Assembly: GCA_016928525.1 (NCBI GenBank)
Contig: JAFGKO010000275.1
Coordinates: 1-9,467, forward strand
Direction of reading: 5' to 3'
DNA from: Anaerolineales bacterium
GTDB lineage: Bacteria; Chloroflexota; Anaerolineae; Anaerolineales; Villigracilaceae
DNA length: 9,467 nucleotides
A program made the position numbers and the translations under genes. The number at the start of each line of letters is the position of its first letter. Positions within the stretch are counted from its first letter, which is position 1. The notes beneath the pieces were generated by a model. That model was not told the origin of the DNA and searched no databases. It saw only the letters and a list, made by a program, of their open reading frames with translations. This document shows positions 1 through 6,592 of this stretch, in pieces.

Positions 1-1
1 C

Positions 2-70
2 CAGGACTTGGGTGTGGTCAAACGGCTTCGCAAGAAGCAGATACCCGCTCTTGCCCTGTCGAGCGCTTAA
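2..70 (+). CDS. Possible C-terminal tail of a plus-strand gene (partial, unidentified)
   Basis: An open frame enters from the window edge and runs for 22 codons to a TAA at 68-70; the tail is rich in Lys and Arg and ends IPALALSSA. It would converge on the minus-strand operon, and a strong hairpin lies 32 bases after its stop, which is usual terminator spacing. The tail is too short to assign a family and could be chance. Confidence 0.2.
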   Translation, partial: QDLGVVKRLRKKQIPALALSSA

Positions 71-102
71 GTTATGACAGATGGTTTGATAATTACAATT
101 TA

Positions 103-140
103 AAGCGAAGAGCCGGCATTCTTTGGCCGGCTCTTCGCTT
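103..140. terminator. Perfect 15-bp inverted repeat, probable terminator
   Basis: The arms at 103-117 and 126-140 are perfectly complementary (AAGCGAAGAGCCGGC) around an 8-base loop. On the minus strand the stem is followed by TTAAATTGTAATT, an AT-rich but not pure T tract. On the plus strand it is followed by GGGATG, so termination is more plausible for minus-strand transcripts. It lies about 215 bases beyond the last minus-strand frame of the operon and could end that operon, or act in both directions if a plus-strand gene ends at position 70. Confidence 0.55.
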
Positions 141-354
141 GGGATGATCGGTAAAAGTATTGATAACCGTCTACCACACTTTGGCTGTGATAGTGACTCT
201 TTCGATGTTTTTTTGTTTGTGGTAGCTATGAACCTCTGAGGACAGGGATGTACACAATCGAACATGTTTTTTATGTTTTATGAGTGTCAAGACGGTTACT
301 TTGAAAGCTTTTTTGAGCCAAAACTTTTTCAGACCAACCAGCCATAGCCTCTCC
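141..354. other. Intergenic region without a convincing gene
   Basis: This AT-rich stretch contains T-runs and no family-recognisable frame. It holds two weak inverted repeats: CTACCACA (171-178) with TGTGGTAG (219-226), and AACCGTCT (165-172) with AGACGGTT (290-297). A TTGACA hexamer sits on the minus strand at 284-289 but has no good -10 box at proper spacing. One 24-codon minus-strand frame at 271-345 is listed separately. Confidence 0.5.
271..345 (-). CDS. Tiny 24-aa ORF with a strong ribosome binding site (doubtful)
   Basis: The ATG at 345 follows AAGGAGAGGCT, a well-spaced Shine-Dalgarno that overlaps the TAA ending the preceding moaD-like frame. The peptide begins MAGWSEKVLAQKSF and stops with TAA at 271-273. 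I recognise no family. It may be the start of a former downstream operon gene that was truncated, or a chance frame whose ribosome site comes from the adjacent repeat. Only the start signal supports it. Confidence 0.2.
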   Translation of the reverse strand: MAGWSEKVLAQKSFQSNRLDTHKT

Positions 355-650
355 TTATTTCCCCTCTCCTATCAGGAGAGGGGTTAGGGGTGAGGTTCCA
401 CCCGCGGTCGGCGGGAAAATGGCAATGATGTCCTGTTCCCTGACAGGAGTTTTCAAATCGACAAAGTTATGTTCATTCAGTGTGACAACGACATGGGGAT
501 CGATCTCACCATTCTTTAGAATCATCTCGCCAACCAATGGCTTCTACCAGCCAATTCGTTCACCACCGCCCGGATCGTTGCTCCCGTTATCGACAGTTCC
601 TTCGCTCCCGCATGCTTTCGCAAGCTGGCAAATAACTTGACGACTGGCAT
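355..650 (-). pseudogene. MoaD/ThiS-family sulfur-carrier-like protein, frameshifted
   Basis: The ATG at 650 lies 5 bases after the upstream kinase stop. The first frame reads MPVVKLFASLRKHAGAKEL and continues through TIRAVVNELAG, a typical beta-grasp MoaD/ThiS N-terminus, and then stops at TGA 522-524. A frame offset by -1, open from 543 down, continues with LVGEMILKNGEIDPHVVV and ends FPPTAGG, the C-terminal half with the diagnostic Gly-Gly. Joined, they give about 85 residues, the normal family length. The break lies in 522-543 and looks like a one-base loss near 541; there is no obvious slippery heptamer. The Gly-Gly codons (397-402) are not followed by a stop: 13 more residues (TSPLTPLLIGEGK) are read from the palindromic repeat. 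MoaD and ThiS need a free C-terminal glycine for adenylation and thiocarboxylation, so this copy looks inactive. A sequencing indel remains possible for the frame break. Confidence 0.7.
361..395. repeat. Palindromic dispersed repeat (CCCCTCTCCT hairpin type)
   Basis: The arms at 361-370 (CCCCTCTCCT) and 374-383 (AGGAGAGGGG) are perfect complements around ATC, followed by TTAGGGGTGAGG. From memory, this composition matches small palindromic repeats scattered through several bacterial genomes, including Chloroflexota; I could not search for other copies. On the minus strand it begins two bases after the Gly-Gly codons of the moaD-like gene, and it is read through in that frame. No T tract follows either arm, so it is not a typical intrinsic terminator. 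Confidence 0.6.
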
Positions 651-655
651 ATTTC

Positions 656-2128
656 TTATTTCCGCAAGGCGAGATAACGACTGTACGCCTCATCCCAAGG
701 TGGACGGTTATTGGGTTTATAGATTGTCACATCAAACGAACGCCGCACCAACGCTCTTCCTTCCTCTAAAGAGGAAAGCTCGCCTAACGCAATCGCCTGG
801 AGAAGGATATTGCCGATAGCGGTCGCTTCCACCGGACCCGCAATCACCTCGCAGCCTGTTGCATCTGCGGTGAACTGGTTAAGCAGTCGGTTGCGCGAGC
901 CGCCGCCGATAATATGGATGACCGGTAGAGTTCTGCCGGAAAGTTCACGCAGTTTTTCTGTCCCCCAGCGATATTCAAGCGCCAGGTTTTCCAGGATACA
1001 GCGCACTACCTCGCCATCCGTCTGCGGCGCCGACTGCCCGGTCTCATAGCAAAATGACTGGATACACTCCACCATATTTGCAGGAGCAAGAAAGCGATTG
1101 TCGCTCACGGAAATGAGGGATTGGAACGCGGGCGCCTCGCCCGCGAGATTCGTCAGGTCATCGTACGAATACTTCCTTCCGGCTTTCACCCATTGGCGGC
1201 GGCACTCCTGCAACAGCCACATTCCCATGATGTTCCTGAGAAAGCAGGTTGTGTCGCACACCCCGCCTTCGTTGGTCAGGTCGTAGCTAAGACTGTTCGC
1301 GTTAATAATCGGCCGATCAGACTCGATGCCAATCAAGGACCAGGTTCCGGAGCTGATATAAATGAAATCGGTTTCATCGGCAGGGATAGCTGCTACTGCG
1401 GAAGCCGTATCGTGACAACCGACTGCGATCACAGGAATACGTTCGTAAGAGGCCTCCTCCGCAACGGAGGGGCGTAAGCGATCAAGCACTGTCCCTGGCT
1501 GGACGATGGGTTGAAAAATAGACTGAGGAATATCAAGCGCAGCAAGAAGCTCAAAAGCCCAGCGCTTCTCACGCGGGTTGTAGCATTGTGTGGTGGTGGA
1601 AATCGTAAATTCACCGGCTTTGCGACCCGTAAGCCAAAAATTGAATAAGTCAGGCGTGGTCAGAAGCGTTTTGGCGCTTTGCAGGGCAGGATCATTTTCC
1701 CGGCGCATGGCAAACAACTGGAATAACGTATTCAGTTGCATGAACTGGATGCCAGTTTGGTTATAGATCTCTTCGCGCGGGATGATCTGGCATGCAGCCT
1801 CTACCATTCCATTCGTGCGCGCGTCGCGATAGTGATAGGGATTCCCAATCAACCGGTCGGCAGAGTCCAGCAAACCAAAGTCCACACCCCATGTATCCAG
1901 TCCAATTCCAATCAGTGAACCACCTGTCGCATCAGAGGCAATCCGTAAGCTATTTTGAATCTCTGCCCATAACCGCAAGACATCCCAATGAATATGATCA
2001 GCCACGCGCACAGGGCCATTGGGAAAGCGGTGAATTTCACTCAGTGCCAGGCGCTCACTGAGACTTCCCAACATCGAACGTCCACTTTCGGCTCCAAGGT
2101 CAATGGCAAGAAACGAATGGTTGGCCAT
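656..2128 (-). CDS. FGGY-family sugar kinase, rhamnulokinase (RhaB) type; probable L-fuculokinase or rhamnulokinase
   Basis: This 490-aa cytoplasmic kinase would phosphorylate a ketose (L-rhamnulose or L-fuculose) at C1 using ATP. Features seen: N-terminal phosphate-binding AIDLGAESGRSMLG (8-21), IGLDTWGVDFGLLD (75-88), PYHYRDARTNG (97-107), TGIQFMQLNTLFQL (125-138), GCHDTASAVAA (237-247) with the likely catalytic base Asp240, SSGTWSLIG (259-267), and the second ATP-binding segment IGGGSRNRLLNQF (407-419). Motifs and length fit the rhamnulokinase branch better than E. coli FucK. I chose the ATG at 2128, 5 bases after the fucI stop; the longer open frame reaches back into fucI and has no family similarity there. 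There is no clear Shine-Dalgarno, so translation is probably coupled to fucI. Pairing with FucI suggests L-fuculose as substrate, but this is inferred from context, and many related enzymes are promiscuous. Confidence 0.9.
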   Translation of the reverse strand: MANHSFLAIDLGAESGRSMLGSLSERLALSEIHRFPNGPVRVADHIHWDVLRLWAEIQNSLRIASDATGGSLIGIGLDTWGVDFGLLDSADRLIGNPYHYRDARTNGMVEAACQIIPREEIYNQTGIQFMQLNTLFQLFAMRRENDPALQSAKTLLTTPDLFNFWLTGRKAGEFTISTTTQCYNPREKRWAFELLAALDIPQSIFQPIVQPGTVLDRLRPSVAEEASYERIPVIAVGCHDTASAVAAIPADETDFIYISSGTWSLIGIESDRPIINANSLSYDLTNEGGVCDTTCFLRNIMGMWLLQECRRQWVKAGRKYSYDDLTNLAGEAPAFQSLISVSDNRFLAPANMVECIQSFCYETGQSAPQTDGEVVRCILENLALEYRWGTEKLRELSGRTLPVIHIIGGGSRNRLLNQFTADATGCEVIAGPVEATAIGNILLQAIALGELSSLEEGRALVRRSFDVTIYKPNNRPPWDEAYSRYLALRK

Positions 2129-2133
2129 AACAG

Positions 2134-3930
2134 CTAACCATATAAGGCACCGAAGTTGGCACAGGCACGGTAATCCGCACCCATGTAATCGTTCGCGCCA
2201 AAGGCGCTCCACGCGCTGGGGCGGAAAATCCGTTCTTCCGGGACATTGTGCATGCAAACCGGGATGCGCAACATGGACGCCAGGCTAATCAGGTCAGGAC
2301 CAATATGGCTGTAGCTGAGTGCGCCATGATTTGCTCCCCAATTCGCCATCACAGAATAAACGTCACGGAACGCCCCCTGACCGGTGAGATTGGGAACGAA
2401 CCAGTGAGTGGGCCACGTGGGGTTGGTGCGTTCATCAAGTTGATGATGGACATCTTCCGGCAAGTCAACGGTCCAGCCCTCAGCGAGCTGAAGCACAGGC
2501 CCCAAGCCTTTGACCAGATTGAGGCGGCTCATCGTGACAGGCATGTTCCCGCGCGTCAGGAAGGTGCTGGAATAACCACCGCTGCGGAAGTATTCGGTGA
2601 TGGCGGGATGCCAAGTAGTAGCTTCAAAGCACTTCTTAGCCTCTTCAGGCGTCACATCCCACCAGGGTTTAATGGCAGGCTGGCCGTCAATTTCGTGCCA
2701 GCCGGTAGCATCGAGCGAACACGCTCCCGAGTTAATCAGGTGTATCAGACCACCCGCAGCGAGTCCGCTCAATTCATAGCCAGTAACGCGCCTCACCGCA
2801 GCCGGACTCCAGTAGGTGCGTACATCAGCAAAAATCTGTGCTGTATTCGTGAGCAGGTGACCGAACAACATGCAGACGCCGTTGAGGCTATCATTTTCCG
2901 TCGCGACGAGGTAAGGCTGGCGTGGACCGTTCCAATCGAAGGATGTGTTGAGAATCGCTTCCAGAAAGTCGCCGTTAGGCTGATAGTCGGTCCACTGACG
3001 CTGGCCCTGGAACCCGGCCAGAATGGCGTTACGCCCCAACGCTTCTTCGCCAAAGCCGAGTTCTCCCAACCGAGGATTGCCGTTCATGGTGTCGCGAGCA
3101 ATCATCGCCATCTTGACGACAGTCTCCCAATCTTTATCTTTCTGCTCGCGGCTGCGCTGCTTCTCAGGCGGATTGTATTCCCGTCCCTCTTTACAGTTTT
3201 CCTTCACCCATGCCAGGGCGCGGCTGAACTCTTCAGGATCATAAATACACCCGTCCATGCGCCGCAGAAATTCTGTCATATCGACCGTTTCCACGCGCAT
3301 CCCAAGATAGGATTCAAAGAAATTATTATCCACGATGGACCCGGCAATCCCCATCGAGACCGCGCCAAAGGAAAGATAGGATTTGCCGCGCAGGGTCGCC
3401 ACTGCCAGTCCCGCGCGGGCAAAGCGCAGGAGCTTTTCTCTCACGTCATCAGGAATCGTCTGGTCCCCGCCATCCTGCACGTCCTGTCCATAAATGGAAA
3501 ACGCAGGCAACCCTTTTTGATTGTGGGCCGCCAACACTGCTGCCAGGTAGACCGCGCCGGGTCGTTCCGTACCGTTGAAGCCCCAAACCGCCTTGGGAAT
3601 GAGAGGCTCCATATCCATGGTTTCCGAGCCGTAACACCAACATGGCGTCACTGTGATCGAGAGTCCCACGCCGGCGCGGGCAAATTTCTCGGCGCAGGTA
3701 GCCGCCTCCGCCACGCCGCCAATCGTGGTATCGGCGGTGACGCATTCGACCGGCCAGCCGTTTGGATAGCGCAGATTTGTCGTCAGGAGTTCGGAGACTG
3801 CGCGCGCCATCATCATTGTTTGCTCTTCGAGCGATTCACGCACACCTTGGCGCCGTCCATCGATGGTGGGACGGATACCGATTTTTGGCAGCGAACCGAG
3901 CCAGCGATTGTGACCAACAGTTGCAGACAT
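2134..3930 (-). CDS. fucI: L-fucose isomerase
   Basis: FucI converts L-fucose to L-fuculose (and often D-arabinose to D-ribulose) in the cytoplasm, using Mn2+. The 598-aa protein matches E. coli FucI (591 aa) from end to end as I recall it: [20 protein letters not shown] (14-33), [14 protein letters not shown] (94-107), [15 protein letters not shown] (116-130), SIYGQDVQD (145-153), [16 protein letters not shown] (192-207), ATENDSLNG (343-351), [10 protein letters not shown] (367-376) and [10 protein letters not shown] (527-536). The metal and active-site residues corresponding to E. coli Glu337, Asp361 and His528 are present as Glu345, Asp369 and His535. The start ATG at 3930 is preceded by a strong AGGAGGT (3935-3941), which is embedded in the last codons of the upstream pfkB remnant. 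The kinase follows after 5 bases. Nothing is truncated or unusual in the coding sequence. Confidence 0.97.
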   Translation of the reverse strand: MSATVGHNRWLGSLPKIGIRPTIDGRRQGVRESLEEQTMMMARAVSELLTTNLRYPNGWPVECVTADTTIGGVAEAATCAEKFARAGVGLSITVTPCWCYGSETMDMEPLIPKAVWGFNGTERPGAVYLAAVLAAHNQKGLPAFSIYGQDVQDGGDQTIPDDVREKLLRFARAGLAVATLRGKSYLSFGAVSMGIAGSIVDNNFFESYLGMRVETVDMTEFLRRMDGCIYDPEEFSRALAWVKENCKEGREYNPPEKQRSREQKDKDWETVVKMAMIARDTMNGNPRLGELGFGEEALGRNAILAGFQGQRQWTDYQPNGDFLEAILNTSFDWNGPRQPYLVATENDSLNGVCMLFGHLLTNTAQIFADVRTYWSPAAVRRVTGYELSGLAAGGLIHLINSGACSLDATGWHEIDGQPAIKPWWDVTPEEAKKCFEATTWHPAITEYFRSGGYSSTFLTRGNMPVTMSRLNLVKGLGPVLQLAEGWTVDLPEDVHHQLDERTNPTWPTHWFVPNLTGQGAFRDVYSVMANWGANHGALSYSHIGPDLISLASMLRIPVCMHNVPEERIFRPSAWSAFGANDYMGADYRACANFGALYG

Positions 3931-3932
3931 GG

Positions 3933-4230
3933 TTACCTCCTAAGAATATGAATTTGACCGCGCAATCTTTCAAAGTCCTTTATTTTGAATTGACCAGCTC
4001 CAATCGTCAATGTGTTGGCAATCCCAGCCGCCACACCACAAGTAATGGCTTCTTCGAATGAAAATCTATTCAGAAGTCCGCGATTTAAAATCTGTATGAA
4101 TAAAATCAGTCTGTATGCCCTCCAGGTGTAGTTCTTTTCAATAAATTGCCTGGAAAACCCTCCGACCCATCCGGATACAACCGAGGATTCCCCCAATTTT
4201 TAAGCGCCTCGACAACTGATTCGGCAGCCC
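3933..4230 (-). pseudogene. PfkB-family sugar kinase remnant (deleted and frameshifted)
   Basis: Pieces of a ribokinase-like PfkB kinase (1-phosphofructokinase or tagatose-6-phosphate kinase branch) can be read in order in three minus-strand frames. First VVEALKNWG, then SSVVSGWVGGFSRQFIEK in a second frame, then ELHLEGIQTDFIHTDFKSRT in a third, then GLLNRFSFEEAITCGVAAG and NTLTIGAGQFKIKDFERL back in the second frame. The first two frame changes fall at short homopolymers (GGGGG near 4190, AAAA near 4140). The third, near 4075-4088, joins the substrate-lid region to the stretch just after the catalytic GAGD motif, so roughly the middle half of the enzyme, with the GAGD catalytic Asp, is deleted. 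The residual frame ends in a TAA at 3933, two bases before the fucI ATG, and its Arg-Arg codons form the fucI Shine-Dalgarno. It cannot be a working kinase. Confidence 0.7.
3982..4010 (-). promoter_or_regulatory. Possible internal promoter and operator upstream of fucI
   Basis: On the minus strand TTGACG (4005-4010) and CAAAAT (3982-3987) are separated by exactly 17 bases, giving 5/6 and 4/6 matches to sigma-70 boxes; transcription would start about 45 bases before fucI. The same stretch carries an inverted repeat, ATTGAC and GTCAAT, around an 11-base spacer that could be a regulator site. It lies inside former pfkB coding sequence, so it could be coincidental. Confidence 0.25.
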
Positions 4231-4374
4231 TGGAGCTGAATCCTCCCTGAAAGATGGCAAGACGACTCAGCATGTTTTTCTCCGAGGTAGTGGGATTCAT
4301 CTTATCCGCTCTGCATAAACGCGTTTCACAAGTTGTTTTGCGGTCAATCCCGCCGAGGCTTGTTGATCAGTCAC
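4206..4374 (-). pseudogene. Remnant region resembling an AfsR/LuxR-type ATPase regulator
   Basis: From an ATG at 4300 the frame reads MNPTTSEKNMLSRLAIFQGG and then FSSRAAESVV. The pattern LxRLAxFxGGFxxxAAExV is typical of the segment just after the NB-ARC domain in large AfsR/LuxR-family transcriptional activators. It then runs directly into pfkB-derived sequence (EALKNWG). Overlapping its start by ATGA is a 25-codon GTG-start frame (4297-4374) beginning MTDQQASAGLTAKQLVKRVY in standard start reading; I do not recognise it. The similarity covers only about 25 residues and the true origin is uncertain. It is best taken as gene debris between galK and fucI, not as a functional gene. Confidence 0.35.
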
Positions 4375-4409
4375 TCCTACCAAGTGAAAAAGCTGAGAAC
4401 ACCAGCCAT

Positions 4410-5552
4410 TTATTGAACCATTACCTCTGCACCCTGGCTGGGGTAGCAGACGTACACACTCGGAGTCAGGCCGATTTTGGACTGGTATTCGTGTGGTACA
4501 GTAGCAGCAAAGTTCTCGACTTTGCCAGCATCAACCAGCGCCATAGCGCAACCACCGAAGCCGCCACCGGTCATGCGCGCTCCGTAACAACCGGGCAGGC
4601 GGCGGGCAACGCTTACCATAGTGTTCAAGGCCTCGTTGGTGATCTCAAAATCGTCGCGCATACTAACGTGGCTAGCATCCAACAATAAGCCCAATCTAAC
4701 CGGGTTCCCAGCTCGCATAGCCTCGATCGATTCTAGCACACGCTGGTTCTCTGTGACTATATGCCGAGCCCGTCGGTAAACGACCTCGTCTAGGCTCTGG
4801 CCTTTTTCCAGCAACTCCTGTGGGCTTACATCTCGCAAGGCCTTCACGCCAAAGTGATGCGCAGCCGTCTGGCACTGCTCGAAGCGCTCGTTATAGCCTG
4901 AGTCGACATTGCCGCGCCGGGTGGCCGTATCCAGAACGATCACTGCCACATCATTTGGTAAAGGTATATTCTCATAATACATTGAACGGCAATCCAGAAA
5001 CAGAGCGTGTCCTGCCTGGCAAGCAGCCGAAGCCATCTGGTCCATGATGCCCGAACTGACGCCCATCCAGCTGTTCTCTGCCTTGCGCCCAGCCTGGGCC
5101 ATGCGCACCGGATCCCAGTCGAAGCCGGCAACCTGTGCAAATGCTCGGGCGGTCGCCATCTCAATTGCTGCTGAAGACGATAGGCCTGCCCCAACCGGCA
5201 CATCGCTGGACATCACACCTTCCCAGCCCTGCAAATCATACCCGGCTCCACTCAAAGCCCAGGCTACACCCTTCAAGTACTCGTACCAGTCCCGGCCACC
5301 TTTCTGCAGATCATCCAGTGAAAAATCGCCAGGAGTCTCCATCTCCAGGGAAGAAATCAGTACCCGTCGATCACCACGTGGGCGTAGAGCGATCCAAACC
5401 GCGCGGTCGATTGCCATGGGTAGCACAAAACCATCATTGTAGTCGGTATGCTCACCGATCAAATTGACCCGGCCTGGCGCACGTACCAGCAGTTCAGGTG
5501 GTTGGCCAAAACGCTTGATAAATGCTTCCCGGACCAGTTCACGCACTTTCAT
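4410..5552 (-). CDS. galK: Galactokinase
   Basis: GalK phosphorylates alpha-D-galactose at C1 with ATP, the first committed step of the Leloir pathway in the cytoplasm. The 380-aa protein has the normal family length and all three GHMP-kinase motifs: the galactokinase signature APGRVNLIGEHTDYNDG (25-41), the phosphate-binding PVGAGLSSSAAIEMA (119-133) and MTGGGFGGCAMAL (327-339). The conserved catalytic pair is present as Arg28 and Asp171 (in SSGIMDQMAS). I chose the ATG at 5552 because GGAGGAAAT sits right before it; an in-frame upstream start at 5651 would add 33 residues unlike any galactokinase N-terminus. It follows the DUF4380 gene by 111 bases. No galT or galE is visible in the window, so the product must be used by enzymes encoded elsewhere. 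Specificity for galactose is inferred from the signature; related sugars are possible. Confidence 0.93.
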   Translation of the reverse strand: MKVRELVREAFIKRFGQPPELLVRAPGRVNLIGEHTDYNDGFVLPMAIDRAVWIALRPRGDRRVLISSLEMETPGDFSLDDLQKGGRDWYEYLKGVAWALSGAGYDLQGWEGVMSSDVPVGAGLSSSAAIEMATARAFAQVAGFDWDPVRMAQAGRKAENSWMGVSSGIMDQMASAACQAGHALFLDCRSMYYENIPLPNDVAVIVLDTATRRGNVDSGYNERFEQCQTAAHHFGVKALRDVSPQELLEKGQSLDEVVYRRARHIVTENQRVLESIEAMRAGNPVRLGLLLDASHVSMRDDFEITNEALNTMVSVARRLPGCYGARMTGGGFGGCAMALVDAGKVENFAATVPHEYQSKIGLTPSVYVCYPSQGAEVMVQ

Positions 5553-5559
5553 ATTTCCT

Positions 5560-5588
5560 CCGAAAAGTTCACTTGAGCCTGTCGAGGC
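5560..5588. repeat. Degenerate dispersed repeat of the TTCGACAGGCTCAGTGAAC type
   Basis: On the minus strand the spacer between the DUF4380 gene and galK reads CCTCGACAGGCTCAAGTGAA then CTTTTCGG, close to a repeat I know as widespread in intergenic regions of many environmental bacteria. It contains a 5-bp hairpin (AGCCT, GTCG, AGGCT). It lies just upstream of the galK Shine-Dalgarno. Copy number cannot be tested from one window. Confidence 0.35.
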
Positions 5589-5663
5589 TTTATTAGACAT
5601 GTCAACTCCCAAGTAGGTTGGAAGGGCGGGTTGGACAGCCATATGAACCATAGCATGTCTTGT

Positions 5664-6590
5664 TTAGATTTTAATCGTCGGTAAACCGAAATCTTTCAAA
5701 TGCAGATTCAGGGCAGCAATCAGCGGTTTTTCTTCCTGGGGCAGCTCAACATTAGGAATCACCCGCCATTTTTCGGTATGCTCAGTCCTTGCATTTGGCT
5801 CCAGTTTAACAAGGGGGCCAAGGCTCTCGACTTCGAGGAAGCCTGGCATGGTGAAGAATTCACAGTTACAACCCATGTCAGGATAAGTTGCTCCCGGAAT
5901 TAGCGGAATGGTCTTGAGAAAGAGGTCTTTCCCCAGGTAATAAGCGGCCCAGCCTTGGGCGTTGCATAGCCCGAACTTCTGCTTGCTGTTGACTTGCGAG
6001 TCTTCCCGCATCTGAATCAAACGGTCTCCCCAAATGAAGCGAGGGTCGTTCATTCGGGTAAAGTGCCAGAGTACCAGCGGGCGGGCGGGCGTGAGAACGT
6101 CGGGGTGGGGAATAAATTCCTCTTGGGGAACCAACAACCTCCCACCTGCTGCCATAACACTGAGACACCAGGGTGCAAGTTCGATAGCCCAGAGGCTGCG
6201 GTTAATAAGTCGGTGTGTCAGATGAACGGTCTGGTTCTGGATGCTGATCTCGATTTCTTTCTGAATTCCCGTTTCAGGTTCGATCTTTTGCACCAGCTTC
6301 AAGACGTTGTCCTTCCAGCTGTGTTCAACGGGTTCAAAATCGAGAGCATACGTACGGGGAAAGACTTCCGGCGCGTGCCAAAGGCGGTGACCGCCAAAGC
6401 TCATCCACTCGGTGCCGGATGTTTTGCCCATCTGATCGTCAAATTCTTTAAAAAGATTTCGACCACCCGGAATACCCAGACGGATAACGCGGGGGCCAAC
6501 GTCGAGGGTGACGACCAGTTCAAGGTCATCATCTGTAAGTTTCAAGCAGTTTTTCCAACCACCGTAGGGGATCTTTTCTAACCGCGCCAT
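5664..6590 (-). CDS. DUF4380 domain protein, aldose 1-epimerase-like fold
   Basis: This 308-aa soluble protein has no signal peptide or membrane segment. It matches the DUF4380 family, whose members are predicted to adopt the galactose-mutarotase beta-sandwich. Features seen: VVTLDVGPRVIRLGIPGG (26-43), the family-typical GGHRLWHAPE (66-75), a beta-rich middle with LTHRLINRSLWAIELAPW (124-141), and PDMGCNCEFF in the C-terminal third. The reaction is not established. The mutarotase-like fold and the place between a sugar dehydrogenase and galactokinase suggest binding or anomer conversion of galactose or a related sugar before phosphorylation; this is an inference. The ATG at 6590 is only two bases after the dehydrogenase stop, and its ribosome site (GAGG) lies within the last codons of that gene, so translation is coupled. 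Confidence 0.85.
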   Translation of the reverse strand: MARLEKIPYGGWKNCLKLTDDDLELVVTLDVGPRVIRLGIPGGRNLFKEFDDQMGKTSGTEWMSFGGHRLWHAPEVFPRTYALDFEPVEHSWKDNVLKLVQKIEPETGIQKEIEISIQNQTVHLTHRLINRSLWAIELAPWCLSVMAAGGRLLVPQEEFIPHPDVLTPARPLVLWHFTRMNDPRFIWGDRLIQMREDSQVNSKQKFGLCNAQGWAAYYLGKDLFLKTIPLIPGATYPDMGCNCEFFTMPGFLEVESLGPLVKLEPNARTEHTEKWRVIPNVELPQEEKPLIAALNLHLKDFGLPTIKI

Positions 6591-6592
6591 GA

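Noticed and set aside
1..76. A minus-strand frame reading GYLLLAKPFDHTQVL that recalls a response-regulator KPF motif
   Set aside because: It has no start codon nearby, runs back through the terminator hairpin, and the spacing before KPF does not fit a receiver domain.
171..226. CTACCACA/TGTGGTAG inverted repeat as an RNA structure or attachment site
   Set aside because: The arms are only 8 bp with a 40-base loop and no neighbouring mobile gene, which is expected by chance in AT-rich spacer.
522..543. Programmed -1 frameshift in the moaD-like gene
   Set aside because: No X XXY YYZ slippery heptamer or following hairpin is seen in the overlap, and the C-terminus carries a second lesion, so decay or a sequencing indel is more likely.
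2129..2257. Upstream start of the FGGY kinase overlapping fucI
   Set aside because: The extra 43 residues are fucI sequence read in another frame; the family N-terminus starts at the ATG at 2128.
2248..3951. A 567-codon plus-strand open frame opposite fucI
   Set aside because: It is a complete shadow of the well-conserved fucI on the other strand. Its translation shows no family motif and it follows from fucI codon use.
5553..5651. N-terminal extension of galactokinase by 33 residues
   Set aside because: The extension crosses a dispersed repeat, is not galactokinase-like, and the ATG at 5552 has the strong GGAGG ribosome site and the expected N-terminus.
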